A DNA stretch of 64,000 nt from Gammaproteobacteria bacterium (lineage in GTDB: Bacteria > Pseudomonadota > Gammaproteobacteria > CAISUE01): the NCBI GenBank assembly GCA_021156105.1, contig JAJNBD010000006.1, positions 80,927-144,926 on the forward strand, written 5' to 3'. The notes beneath the pieces were generated by a model. The model was given only the letters and a program-made list of their open reading frames with translations, was not told where the DNA came from and ran no database searches. This document shows, in pieces, positions 45,187-54,707 of this stretch. The translations under genes and the position numbers were made by a program. Positions within the stretch are counted from its first letter, which is position 1. Each line of letters begins with the position of its first letter.

Positions 45187-46998
45187 TTACCTTTCATCAC
45201 GCTTGCGTTCATTTTCTTTAAGCTTTTTCTTACGTAAGCGCAGATGGTTTGGTGTAATTTCCAATAATTCATCATCTTCAATGAACTCTAAGGCTTGTTC
45301 AAGTGATAAACGAATTGCAGGTGTTAGCGTTAAAGCTTCATCGCTGCCGGAAGCACGTACGTTAGTCAACTGTTTTGGGCGTGTAGCATTGACGACTAAA
45401 TCATTATCGCGGTTATGCATGCCGACAATCATGCCTTCATATAATTCCACTTGTGGGCCAACAAACATGCGGCCACGTTCTTGCAAGTTGAAAAGTGCAT
45501 AAGCAGTAGTTGCTCCCGTTCCCATCGAAATTAATACACCATTTTGACGAGGAGCTACGCGGCCTTTTTTCGCAGGACCATAATGATCAAATGAGCTAAA
45601 CATCATGCCAGTACCAGAAGTTGCTGTCATGAATTCAGTACGAAAACCAATTAAGCCACGGGTAGGAATAACATACTCTAAACGCACGCGGCCATTGCCA
45701 TCGGGAATCATGTTTTTTAATTCACCGCGGCGCAAACCTAATTTTTCCATGATGCTACCTTGATGTTGCTCTTCCACATCAATCGTGACGCCTTCATAAG
45801 GTTCTTGTAGTTCGCCATCAATTTCTTTCATGATCACTTCGGGGCGAGATACGGCAAGTTCGTAGCCTTCACGGCGCATGGTTTCAATTAAAATGGATAA
45901 GTGTAACTCGCCTCGGCCAGAAACTTTAAATTTATCGGGATCGTCTTGAGGTTCAACCCGTAGCGCAACGTTATGCATAAGTTCACGCTCTAAACGTTCT
46001 TTCAAATGACGGCTGGTGACATATTTGCCATCTTTGCCTGCAAAAGGTGAAGCATTTACCATGAATGTCATACTCACGGTTGGCTCATCAACGCTTAATG
46101 GAGGTAAAGCTTCAACGGCAGTTGGATCACATAAAGTATCCGAGATATTAATTTCTTCGACACCGGTAATCGCAATAATTTCACCCGCCTGTGCTTCAGG
46201 AACTTCAACACGCTCTAAACCTTTATAAGAAAAGATTTGTAATATACGGGCATTACGTTGCTGACCATTAGGGTCAATCAAAGTGATCGGGGTATTGGAT
46301 TTGACCGTGCCGCGCTGAATGCGGCCTACGCCAATAGCGCCAAGATAGCTGGAATAATCCAAAGAGGTAATTTGCATTTGGAAAGGTTTATCTAATTCCA
46401 CTTTTGGTGCAGGCACATGTTTGATGATAGTTTCAAACAATGGCTTCATATTATCATTAGGTTTATTAGGATCTAAGGTTGCAAAGCCTTTAATTGCCGA
46501 TGTATAAACCACAGGGAAATCTAATTGCTCTTCTGTTGCGCCTAAGGCAACAAATAAATCAAAAACTTGATCAATAACCCAATTTGGGCGTGCGCTTGGG
46601 CGGTCAATTTTATTAACGACCACGATTGGATGTAATCCGCGCGCAAATGCTTTTTGTGTCACAAAACGTGTTTGAGGCATGGGGCCATCAACAGCATCAA
46701 CTAATAATAAAACAGAATCAACCATCGAAAGTACGCGCTCAACTTCACCGCCAAAATCAGCGTGGCCTGGTGTGTCAACGATATTAATTAAATAATCTTC
46801 CCATTCAAGAGAAGCATTTTTTGCGGTGATGGTGATGCCGCGTTCTTGTTCAAGTTTGTTTGAATCCATCACGCGCTTGACGGGTGTTGCGCGTGGGTCA
46901 AAGGTGCCGGCTTGTTGAAATAAACAATCGACGAGAGTGGTTTTACCGTGATCAACGTGAGCGATAATCGCGATATTTCTTATTTTCTGTGTATCCAT
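45187..46998 (-). CDS. typA: ribosome-associated GTPase TypA/BipA
   Basis: 603 aa translational GTPase. G1 [17 protein letters not shown], switch region [15 protein letters not shown]3 [13 protein letters not shown] and G4 [10 protein letters not shown] are intact. BipA-specific C-terminal region includes [20 protein letters not shown] and [17 protein letters not shown]. It aids 50S assembly and stress adaptation. Monocistronic by layout. Confidence 0.98.
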   Translation of the reverse strand: MDTQKIRNIAIIAHVDHGKTTLVDCLFQQAGTFDPRATPVKRVMDSNKLEQERGITITAKNASLEWEDYLINIVDTPGHADFGGEVERVLSMVDSVLLLVDAVDGPMPQTRFVTQKAFARGLHPIVVVNKIDRPSARPNWVIDQVFDLFVALGATEEQLDFPVVYTSAIKGFATLDPNKPNDNMKPLFETIIKHVPAPKVELDKPFQMQITSLDYSSYLGAIGVGRIQRGTVKSNTPITLIDPNGQQRNARILQIFSYKGLERVEVPEAQAGEIIAITGVEEINISDTLCDPTAVEALPPLSVDEPTVSMTFMVNASPFAGKDGKYVTSRHLKERLERELMHNVALRVEPQDDPDKFKVSGRGELHLSILIETMRREGYELAVSRPEVIMKEIDGELQEPYEGVTIDVEEQHQGSIMEKLGLRRGELKNMIPDGNGRVRLEYVIPTRGLIGFRTEFMTATSGTGMMFSSFDHYGPAKKGRVAPRQNGVLISMGTGATTAYALFNLQERGRMFVGPQVELYEGMIVGMHNRDNDLVVNATRPKQLTNVRASGSDEALTLTPAIRLSLEQALEFIEDDELLEITPNHLRLRKKKLKENERKRDER

Positions 46999-47132
46999 TA
47001 AAGTAAGCCAATAAATTTAAAGACATGCATTCTATCAGAAACTGCATGATTAAGTTAAGTAATCTGTAAAAATAATCGTGGCGTGAGTAAGAAAGCAATA
47101 GTGGGGGCTTGCCAAGTGGCATGAAAGCTCAG

Positions 47133-47160
47133 CCCGCTTTACACGAAAGCGTAAAGCGGG
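47133..47160. terminator. perfect palindrome after galU
   Basis: CCCGCTTTAC (47133-47142) / GTAAAGCGGG (47151-47160), 22 nt beyond the galU stop. Strong stem but no T run. Confidence 0.5.
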
Positions 47161-47181
47161 AGGCTAGAGAAGCCATTAAGC

Positions 47182-48069
47182 TTAATGATGATAGCTTTGC
47201 CAATTATTGAGAATTTCAACAAATTCGTCTTTTAATTGAGGATGTGCAAGGCCATAGGCAATGGTTGCTTCTAGATAACCAATTTTGCTACCACAATCAA
47301 AGCGCTTGCTAGGGATTTTCATCGCGCCAACTGGCTCTTCTTTTAGCAAGGCTGCAATAGCATCTGTAAGTTGATATTCACCACCTGCGCCACGGGGTAA
47401 AGTTTTTAAGTAATGAAAAATTCTTGGAGTTAAAAGATATCTCCCCACAACGCCTAGGTTGGAAGGCGCCTCTTGAGGTTTAGGTTTTTCAACAATATCA
47501 TCAATCACAAAGAAATCTTGCTGAGCATTTTCTTTGGGTTTAACGACACCATAACGCTGGGTTTGATCTTGCGGAACAGCTTCAACAGCAAGGATGCTAT
47601 GGTGAAAATCTTGAAATGTTTCTACCATCTTTTTCAAGCAGTTTCTAGGTTTGGTTTTAATCAAGTCATCAGCCAGAATTACCGCAAAAGGTTCATCATT
47701 GATTAAAGGCTCAGCGCACAATACCGCATGTCCTAGCCCTAAAGCTTCGTGCTGGCGCACATAAGCGCAGCTGATGCCTTTAGGTAAAATATTTTGCACA
47801 ATATCAAGTAGTTCAGATTTCTTTTGTGCCGCCAATTTGGTTTCTAACTCAAAATTGCTGTCAAAGTGGTCTTCAATCGGACGCTTAGTTGTACTAGTAA
47901 TGAAAATCATTTCAGTAAAACCAGCTTCAATGGCTTCTTCAACTGCGTATTGAATTAAGGGTTTGTCGACAATAGGGAGCATCTCTTTAGGTGTTGCTTT
48001 AGTGGCGGGCAAAAATCGTGTGCCCATACCAGCGACAGGAAAGATTGCTTTACGTAATGGTTTGTTCAT
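47182..48069 (-). CDS. galU: UTP--glucose-1-phosphate uridylyltransferase
   Basis: 295 aa. Makes UDP-glucose. Nucleotidyltransferase signature AIFPVAGMGTRFLPATKATP, then EMLPIVDKPLIQYAVEEAIE, and VILADDLIKTK for the metal/UDP site. It follows ugd by 18 nt, so the pair channels glucose-1-P to UDP-glucuronate for surface polysaccharide. Confidence 0.97.
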   Translation of the reverse strand: MNKPLRKAIFPVAGMGTRFLPATKATPKEMLPIVDKPLIQYAVEEAIEAGFTEMIFITSTTKRPIEDHFDSNFELETKLAAQKKSELLDIVQNILPKGISCAYVRQHEALGLGHAVLCAEPLINDEPFAVILADDLIKTKPRNCLKKMVETFQDFHHSILAVEAVPQDQTQRYGVVKPKENAQQDFFVIDDIVEKPKPQEAPSNLGVVGRYLLTPRIFHYLKTLPRGAGGEYQLTDAIAALLKEEPVGAMKIPSKRFDCGSKIGYLEATIAYGLAHPQLKDEFVEILNNWQSYHH

Positions 48070-48087
48070 ATCCTTTTTCCTGAAACT

Positions 48088-49419
48088 CTATAAAACTTCC
48101 CCTCGGCCAATACCAAAATATTTAACGCCAAAGGATTTAACATAATTCGGATCGTAAAGATTACGACCATCAAAAATGACTGGGTATTTTAACCGATTTC
48201 GAATAAGTTCAAAGTCTGGGCTGGCAAAAAGTTTCCACTCAGTGACAATAACCAGAATATCGGCGCCAGATAAAGCTTCTTCTGCAGAATTACATAAAAT
48301 AAAGTCTGGGCGCTGACCGTAAATTCGTAAAGCTTCATGGCTAGCAACGGGGTCATAAGCTCTTACGTTAACACCATGCTGCCAAAGATTTTCCATGAGT
48401 GTGCGGCTTGGGGCTTCGCGCATATCATCGGTGTCAGGCTTGAAGGCAAGCCCCCATAAGGCAATGGTTTTGCCTTTTAAATCACCGGCAAAAAACTGTT
48501 TGATTTTTTCAAATAATACATACTTTTGCTTTTCATTAGTGTCATGAATGGCACGAATTAATGAAAGTTCAACATGGTTTTCTAAGGCCGTATGCTCGAG
48601 TGCTTGGACATCTTTAGGGAAGCATGAGCCGCCATAGCCGCAACCGGCGTTCAAGAAGCTTAAGCCAATACGTGGGTCAGAACCAATGCCGCGGCGGACA
48701 AACTCAATATCAGCTCCGACTTTTTCCGATAATAAAGCAAGTTCATTCATGAAGCTAATACGCGTTGCTAGCATGGCATTTGCAGCATATTTTGTAAGTT
48801 CTGCTGATGCGGGGTCCATGCAGATGACGCGGTCACCATTGCGGTTGAAATGAGCATATAGTGCCAATAAGTGGCTTTGGGCGCGCTCAGATTCTGTTCC
48901 TAGGATGATCCGGCTAGACTGCATGAAATCTTCAATAGCAACCCCTTCTCTTAAGAATTCTGGGTTTGAGGCAATATCAAATTCGATATCAAGTCCTCGT
49001 GCGTGAATTTTTTCTGCAATGATGGCTTTAACTTTTGCAGCAGTACCAACAGGGACGGTTGATTTATCAATGATGATATTGTATCCAGTCATATGCTCAC
49101 CAATGGTTTTGGCAACACTGAATACATGCGAAAGATCCGCTGAGCCATCAGCAGAACTTGGTGTACCAACAGCGATAAATAGCAATAATGACTGTTGTGT
49201 AGCGAATTTTGCATCTGTTGTAAATTCAAGGCGACCGGCTTTAATATTTTGTTGCATCAGCTCGGTTAAACCTGGTTCGTGGATAGGGCATTCACCACGT
49301 TGCAATTGTTGTACGCGTGCTTCATTGATGTCGGCACAAATGACGTGGTTACCTAGTTCTGCAAAGCATGTGGCTGTGACTAAGCCAACATAGCCGGCGC
49401 CAAAAACGGAGATTTTCAT
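48088..49419 (-). CDS. ugd: UDP-glucose 6-dehydrogenase
   Basis: 443 aa. NAD-binding motif ISVFGAGYVGLVTATCFAEL, then IAVGTPSSADGSADLSHVF, IIDKSTVPVGTA, and the catalytic cysteine in FLNAGCGYGGSCFPKDVQAL. Oxidises UDP-glucose to UDP-glucuronate. First gene of ugd-galU; divergent from rpoD across 83 nt. Confidence 0.97.
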   Translation of the reverse strand: MKISVFGAGYVGLVTATCFAELGNHVICADINEARVQQLQRGECPIHEPGLTELMQQNIKAGRLEFTTDAKFATQQSLLLFIAVGTPSSADGSADLSHVFSVAKTIGEHMTGYNIIIDKSTVPVGTAAKVKAIIAEKIHARGLDIEFDIASNPEFLREGVAIEDFMQSSRIILGTESERAQSHLLALYAHFNRNGDRVICMDPASAELTKYAANAMLATRISFMNELALLSEKVGADIEFVRRGIGSDPRIGLSFLNAGCGYGGSCFPKDVQALEHTALENHVELSLIRAIHDTNEKQKYVLFEKIKQFFAGDLKGKTIALWGLAFKPDTDDMREAPSRTLMENLWQHGVNVRAYDPVASHEALRIYGQRPDFILCNSAEEALSGADILVIVTEWKLFASPDFELIRNRLKYPVIFDGRNLYDPNYVKSFGVKYFGIGRGEVL

Positions 49420-49455
49420 GTGATTGTATACCCAATAGGAATAAATTACTTAATC

Positions 49456-49464
49456 TGATATAAT
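49456..49464 (+). promoter_or_regulatory. extended -10 promoter of rpoD
   Basis: TGATATAAT 38 nt before the rpoD ATG; no good -35 is visible. Confidence 0.55.
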
Positions 49465-49502
49465 ACACGGTTTTTACCGCTCTATGAAGGTGCTCTTCAA
49501 CT

Positions 49503-51347
49503 ATGGATCAAGCCCAATACCAAGAACAGATTAAACAATTGATTGACCTTGGAAAAGAACAAGGTTATCTTTTGTATAAGCAAATCGATACATATCTTCC
49601 TTTTGATCTTGAATCAGAAAAATTTCAACAACTGATTGATACTTTCCGCGAAATTGGTATTCCTGTTTTTGAGGCGGCGCCAGATAGCGACACGCTATTA
49701 ATGACAGGAGTTGCGCCAGAGACTGTTGCGGCGGATGAAGAAGAAGTCGAAGCTGCTGCTGCTGCATTAGCATCAAATGATGCCGATTATGGGCGTACTA
49801 CAGATCCTGTGCGTATGTATATGCGTGAAATGGGCGCGGTTGAATTATTAACACGCCAAGGCGAAATTGAAATCGCTAAACGTATTGAGCAAGGGATTAA
49901 CCAAACTTTAACGGCTATCGCAAGCTACCCACAAGTACTCGCTTCTTTATTGGCAGAATATGAGAAAGTCCAAACAGGCGAGACTAAACTAGGCGACATC
50001 ATTTTAGGCTATAACGATGTTATTGAAGATTTGCCAGTTGGACTTGAAGATGAAGATTCGCTTGGAAAAGAAGCTGTTGATATTGAAGAAGATGAAGAAG
50101 GTGGAGATGGCGAAGGTGAGTTAGGGCCAGATCCAGAAATTGCAAAAGAAAAATTTGCCAATTTAGCAAAAGTCTATAAATCTTACCAAGGTGCTTTCAA
50201 AAAATATGGTAAAGCACATAAAACCACCAAAAAATACCAAGAAGAATTGGCACAGTGCTTTATGCAGTTTAAATGGACTGCACGCCAATTAGAAAAACTG
50301 AGCGAAAGTTTGCGGGAAATGTTAATCCGCGTTCGAGTTCATGAAAAAGCTATTTTGCAGCTTTGTGTGAAAGAAGCAAAAATGCCACGCGAGGCGTTTA
50401 TTGAGTCTTTCCCGGGTAATGAAATAAATTTGAAGTGGGCTGATGGCATTGCTAAATCGAAAAAGCCTTATGCAAAAAATATCAAGCTATTAGTTGAACA
50501 AATTGAAGCACATCAACAAGCTTTAGTTGATTTTGAACATGAGACGCAATTAACAGTTGCTGAGTTAAAGCATATTAACCGCGAAATGTTAAGCGGTGAA
50601 ACCATGGCGCGTAATGCAAAGAAAGAAATGATCGAAGCCAACTTGCGCTTGGTGATTTCTATTGCTAAAAAATATACCAACCGTGGTTTGCAATTCTTGG
50701 ATTTAATTCAAGAAGGTAATATTGGTTTAATGAAAGCGGTTGATAAATTTGAGTATCGCCGTGGTTATAAGTTTTCAACCTATGCAACATGGTGGATTCG
50801 TCAAGCAATCACTCGTTCTATTGCGGATCAAGCGCGTACTATTCGTATACCTGTACATATGATTGAAACCATTAACAAGTTAAATCGTATTGCGCGCCAA
50901 TATTTGCAAGAAACAGGCATGGAACCTTCGCCAGAAGAATTGGCGGTGCGTATGGAAATGCCAGAAGATAAAATCCGCAAAGTTTTAAAGATTGCAAAAG
51001 AACCCATTTCTATGGAAACTCCCATTGGTGATGATGAAGATTCACACTTAGGGGATTTCATTGAAGACTCAGTTACCTTATCGCCATTAGATGCAGCGAC
51101 CAACGCGGGCTTACAAGAAGCAATGCAAAATGTTTTAGGTTCTTTGACGCCACGTGAAGCAAAAGTTCTGAAGATGCGTTTTGGTATTGATATGAATACC
51201 GATCATACGTTAGAAGAAGTGGGCCGTCAGTTTGACGTGACGCGCGAACGTATTCGTCAAATTGAAGCAAAAGCATTGCGTAAACTTCGTCATCCAACCC
51301 GGTCTGAGCTATTGCGTACTTTCTTGGATCGAGAAGAAGATAGATAG
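49503..51347 (+). CDS. rpoD: RNA polymerase primary sigma factor (sigma-70)
   Basis: 614 aa. Region 1.1 at the N-terminus ([20 protein letters not shown]), region 1.2 [20 protein letters not shown], an acidic non-conserved region (about 185-220), region 2 [20 protein letters not shown] and [20 protein letters not shown], and region 4 [20 protein letters not shown]. Usual partners rpsU and dnaG are not adjacent. Confidence 0.99.
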   Translation: MDQAQYQEQIKQLIDLGKEQGYLLYKQIDTYLPFDLESEKFQQLIDTFREIGIPVFEAAPDSDTLLMTGVAPETVAADEEEVEAAAAALASNDADYGRTTDPVRMYMREMGAVELLTRQGEIEIAKRIEQGINQTLTAIASYPQVLASLLAEYEKVQTGETKLGDIILGYNDVIEDLPVGLEDEDSLGKEAVDIEEDEEGGDGEGELGPDPEIAKEKFANLAKVYKSYQGAFKKYGKAHKTTKKYQEELAQCFMQFKWTARQLEKLSESLREMLIRVRVHEKAILQLCVKEAKMPREAFIESFPGNEINLKWADGIAKSKKPYAKNIKLLVEQIEAHQQALVDFEHETQLTVAELKHINREMLSGETMARNAKKEMIEANLRLVISIAKKYTNRGLQFLDLIQEGNIGLMKAVDKFEYRRGYKFSTYATWWIRQAITRSIADQARTIRIPVHMIETINKLNRIARQYLQETGMEPSPEELAVRMEMPEDKIRKVLKIAKEPISMETPIGDDEDSHLGDFIEDSVTLSPLDAATNAGLQEAMQNVLGSLTPREAKVLKMRFGIDMNTDHTLEEVGRQFDVTRERIRQIEAKALRKLRHPTRSELLRTFLDREEDR

Positions 51348-51387
51348 TCTGCTGGATTAGGACAAGTTTTTCAGTACCTCAAAGAGA

Positions 51388-51419
51388 TGCGCGCTTTTTA
51401 ACAAAAAGCGCGCATTTTT
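51388..51419. terminator. terminator between rpoD and the Bcr-type gene
   Basis: TGCGCGCTTTTT / AAAAAGCGCGCA with a T5 run after it; serves rpoD and probably the convergent gene. Confidence 0.9.
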
Positions 51420-51421
51420 CA

Positions 51422-52663
51422 TTAATGCGCTACAACTGGCGTAAAACCTTTATCATTATCTTGATCACTACCTTGTTTAACCCAGATATAAGCTAACCAA
51501 GTTAAGAGCGAAAGCACAACCAAGAAAAACCCTAGGATTGTTTGCGTATTGCTATGAAGATGTGCAGCAATAATGCTAAATAAAAAAACAGTAAAAAATT
51601 GTAAGGCGCTCCATAACGCACCTGCAGAGCCAGCAATATCTCCAAACGGTGCCAATGAGCCGGCAGAGCCGCAGGCAGCCAAAACACCTGCACCAAAAAC
51701 AAAAACAAACATGGGAAGCATGACAACTAGTACATTAAACACGCCAGCAATACCGATTAACCACATGATTAAGCCAGAAATAGTTAATAAGATTGTGCCA
51801 ATAACGGTCATGCGTTTTAAGCCAAACTTGCCTAATAAAGTCATATTAAAAATTGTTGAAGCACATAATGCTGCTGTGTTGTACAAAGATAACCAGCCAT
51901 AAGCGATAGGGGACATATGCAATACGTTCTGGAATAAAAATGGACTTAATGCAGCATAGGCAATCATGCCAACATAAGGCAAGGTTGCGCAAAACATATA
52001 ACCCATAAACGTTTTGCTCGTTAAGAGCCTTTTATAATTAGCAAGCATGGTTTTAATCCGCGTTGCTTCTAAATTTCGCTGTGCCAACGTTTCTTTGAAA
52101 AAGATTGTGCAAGCTAATAAAGCCACGAAGTAAATAAAGGTAAAATAAAAGTTTGCTTTCCAGCTTAAGTAATGCTCGAAATAACCGCCAAGAATAGGTG
52201 CGGCAGCAAAGGTAAGTGAATAAACTAAAATAATAATGGAAAGGATTTTAGCCATCGATTCTTCGGAGAAGCTATCACGGGTAATGGCAAGTGCCATGCT
52301 AATACCTGCGGCTGCGCCAGCACCTTGTAAAATACGCCCAATAATAAAAAGACTAATTGAATTTGAAAACCAACAAATGACACTTCCCACTAAGCAAACT
52401 GCTACGCCTAGTAAAACAGCATGTTTCCGACCATAGCGATCTGCTATTGGTCCATAAACTAACTGAAATAATGCTTGACCAAGAAGATATGCTGTAATCG
52501 TTAAGGAAATCATACTTGGGGTAGTTTGAAAAACATGGGCAAGTGTTGGAAATGAAGGTAAATAAATGTCTGCAGCAAACTCACAGCCGGCAGCCATGGC
52601 GATCAAAAAAACCATTAAGAATACAAAGTGATTACGGGGGGGTGAAGAATTGGCGGACTGCAT
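51422..52663 (-). CDS. Bcr/CflA-family MFS drug exporter
   Basis: 413 aa, twelve predicted membrane helices. Family marks: ADIYLPSFPTLAHVF in helix 1, YGPIADRYGRKHAVLLG (MFS motif A), and IGRILQGAGAAAGISMALAI then RDSF in helix 4. Bicyclomycin/chloramphenicol-type exporters; the real substrate is unknown. Ends 2 nt past a strong terminator shared with rpoD. Confidence 0.92.
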   Translation of the reverse strand: MQSANSSPPRNHFVFLMVFLIAMAAGCEFAADIYLPSFPTLAHVFQTTPSMISLTITAYLLGQALFQLVYGPIADRYGRKHAVLLGVAVCLVGSVICWFSNSISLFIIGRILQGAGAAAGISMALAITRDSFSEESMAKILSIIILVYSLTFAAAPILGGYFEHYLSWKANFYFTFIYFVALLACTIFFKETLAQRNLEATRIKTMLANYKRLLTSKTFMGYMFCATLPYVGMIAYAALSPFLFQNVLHMSPIAYGWLSLYNTAALCASTIFNMTLLGKFGLKRMTVIGTILLTISGLIMWLIGIAGVFNVLVVMLPMFVFVFGAGVLAACGSAGSLAPFGDIAGSAGALWSALQFFTVFLFSIIAAHLHSNTQTILGFFLVVLSLLTWLAYIWVKQGSDQDNDKGFTPVVAH

Positions 52664-52844
52664 AAACGCTCCTATTGTTTTAAATGAAGTAAAGTCTATT
52701 CCTGTCTTTCCTTGTTTTACAATATAGCATAAACTTAACGATTATCAACTTGAAGTAAACAAGTTAGTTTTTTCTATTTATGTTGGTTATCAGCAGGCGT
52801 GATATGAACAGATAAAGCTTTTGCTAGCAGGCGCTTTAGAGGAA

Positions 52845-54059
52845 TTAGAAAGCTAAAAATATTTCAAGTAAGTCATTTAAAAAACGTCGGCCTATTTCTG
52901 TAACGATAATTTGATCGTGGTCATAGACAATAAGATTTTTTGCTGCAGCTTGCGTTAAATAAGGCGTTAAACTTTCCCAAGTTAAGTGGGTACGGGCTTC
53001 GAATAGTTCACGTTTAATGACGCGGTTTAAACGCATGGCATTCATCATAAATTCAAAAGGCAATCTTTCTGCTGCGATGATTTCTTTGCCTGCAACCATG
53101 TTTTTTTGAAGGTCTAAATAATCTTTGGGTTGACGGGTTTTGTTAATGCGGCAGATGTTTATGAGAATGTTGTTCTGAGGCATCTGGGAATCTATTGTTG
53201 CGCTAGATTGAAAATGGTTTTCCTTCTCTAGAGAAATCGTCGCGACAGGATAAGTTACTTTTCCATGGGCCCCTGCACCTATGCCAAGGTAATCGCCAAA
53301 TTGCCAATAGTTTAAATTATGTTGCGATTCATGACCTGGTTTAGCAAAAGCCGAAATTTCATAATGTTCAAAGCCATTTTGGGCTAGTAAATTTTCACCC
53401 GCCTCTTGGATATCAGCAAGGATATCGTCAACAGGAAGCGTTGGGCGTGTTTTATGAAAGACCGTATTTGGCTCAATGGTGAGTTGATACCAAGATAAAT
53501 GTGGCGGCGCAAAAGATAAGGCGGTTTGTAAATCGCTTATTGCCTCTTCAAGGGATTGTTGTGGCAAGCCATGCATTAAATCGATATTAAAATTTTTAAA
53601 GCCAGCATTTTGTGCGGCTTCTATTGCAAGTTTAGCGCGCTCGCCATCATGGATCCTGCCAAGCGTTTTTAAATGATTTGCATTAAAGCTTTGTACGCCA
53701 ATGGATAAGCGGTTAATTCCAGCCTCAAAAAAACCTTTAAAGCGACTCTCATCCACGGTGCCAGGATTAGCTTCTAAGCTAATTTCTGCTTGAGGTTTTA
53801 GTTTTGCGCGTCGTTGAATTTCATTCAGCAAATAAGAAATTGCGGCGGGTGAAAATAAACTTGGTGTGCCGCCTCCCATGAAAATACTGTGAATCTCGCG
53901 GCCCTGCAGTAACTCTAAAGATTCTTCAAAATCTTGAATGAGACGTTGGACATAAACTTCTTCAGGAATATTCTGCTTAAGCGCATGTGAATTAAAATCA
54001 CAATAAGGGCATTTTTGAATGCACCAAGGGAAATGGATATAGAGGCTAATAGGAATCAT
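52845..54059 (-). CDS. hemW: HemW-type radical SAM haem chaperone
   Basis: 404 aa. Opens LYIHFPWCIQKCPYCDFNSH with the CxxxCxxC cluster and the HemW-specific following Phe. Then IFMGGGTPSLF, SLEANPGTV, GINRLSIGVQSFN and the HN motif HNLNYWQFGDYLGIGAGAHG. About 25-30 residues longer than usual; the extra piece (about 272-300, TISLEKENHFQSS ... DSQMPQNN) falls between GAHGKVTYP and CRINKTRQPKDYL, where relatives run directly on. Function otherwise intact. Confidence 0.94.
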   Translation of the reverse strand: MIPISLYIHFPWCIQKCPYCDFNSHALKQNIPEEVYVQRLIQDFEESLELLQGREIHSIFMGGGTPSLFSPAAISYLLNEIQRRAKLKPQAEISLEANPGTVDESRFKGFFEAGINRLSIGVQSFNANHLKTLGRIHDGERAKLAIEAAQNAGFKNFNIDLMHGLPQQSLEEAISDLQTALSFAPPHLSWYQLTIEPNTVFHKTRPTLPVDDILADIQEAGENLLAQNGFEHYEISAFAKPGHESQHNLNYWQFGDYLGIGAGAHGKVTYPVATISLEKENHFQSSATIDSQMPQNNILINICRINKTRQPKDYLDLQKNMVAGKEIIAAERLPFEFMMNAMRLNRVIKRELFEARTHLTWESLTPYLTQAAAKNLIVYDHDQIIVTEIGRRFLNDLLEIFLAF

Positions 54060-54066
54060 AAATCAA

Positions 54067-54090
54067 GATGAGCGCAAAGTTGCGCTCATC
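54067..54090 (-). terminator. terminator after the 63-aa gene
   Basis: GATGAGCGCA-AAGT-TGCGCTCATC, a perfect 10-bp stem, 30 nt beyond the stop at 54120 and just before the hemW start. T-rich sequence follows on the minus strand. Confidence 0.65.
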
Positions 54091-54119
54091 TTAACCAGGT
54101 TCAGCAAAATACACAAGGT

Positions 54120-54311
54120 TTATCGACGGGCTTGTGGTTGTAGGTGGTAGTGATTTTCAAGCGTCTCAATAGCTTCTTTGCTGCTACCTTTAGCGATTCT
54201 GTCTAACCTGCTGATTAAAGCTTTTGCCGAAACATGGGTAGGGCTTTTGCTGCCGCTGTCGATTATTTCTTCAGCAACGCGGTTTCTATCTTTAAGGGTA
54301 TTTTCTTTCAT
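54120..54311 (-). CDS. small unknown protein, 63 aa, behind a PmrA-like promoter
   Basis: MKENTLKDRNRVAEEIIDSG then a helical region to QPQARR. No family, signal or membrane segment. AAGGT precedes the ATG. It has its own terminator and a full PmrA-like promoter (54345-54378), which argues that it is a real, regulated gene despite its size. Confidence 0.65.
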   Translation of the reverse strand: MKENTLKDRNRVAEEIIDSGSKSPTHVSAKALISRLDRIAKGSSKEAIETLENHYHLQPQARR

Positions 54312-54344
54312 GGTTGTTACCTTTTTGTTATTATTGGGACGCTT

Positions 54345-54378
54345 ATTGTAAATGTTAAAAGCTTAAGGTTTCCTTAAA
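54345..54378 (-). promoter_or_regulatory. PmrA-like box with -10 element
   Basis: Minus strand: TTTAA (54378-54374), GGAAAC, CTTAA (54367-54363), 12 nt, TACAAT (54350-54345). The site is nearly palindromic (on plus CTTAA-GGTTTC-CTTAA, a perfect cTTAA-N2-TT-N2-cTTAA). A family A repeat begins 25-26 nt further upstream. Confidence 0.62.
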
Positions 54379-54403
54379 TTTGGGGTAAGTTTTTTTTTTA
54401 GAC

Positions 54404-54541
54404 CTCTGTGGGGTATGAAAATGGTGGGCACGCGCTGTAGAGTGGGCAAAGGAGCGCTAGCGACGTGCCCACCAAAGCGGTAAAAAAAGCCCCTTGCATA
54501 GCGCTTTGCCCACCCTACAATAAATTTCATACCCCACAGAG
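54404..54541 (-). repeat. family A repeat, reverse orientation, with internal rearrangement
   Basis: 138 bp between CTCTGTGGGG and CCCCACAGAG. From 54443 on it is the reverse complement of the 39127 copy; the left 40 bp carry an extra TATGAAAATGGTGGGCACGC stretch, as if the GTATGAAA end had been copied onto both ends. It lies in the 396-nt space 54312-54707; I see nothing else in 54542-54707. Confidence 0.88.
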
Positions 54542-54707
54542 CGAATAGCGAAGTTGTCTAGTTTAAAGGCTTTAAAAATCCTACTAAACCTAGGGTGCTT
54601 TGCACTTTGTGCTCGCAACGGCAAGTTTTTTCGCCCGCCGTCTATCCTCCATAAGAATCAATCAATATAATATGGTTGGTGACGAATGTTGAGATTGTTG
54701 TGACGGA

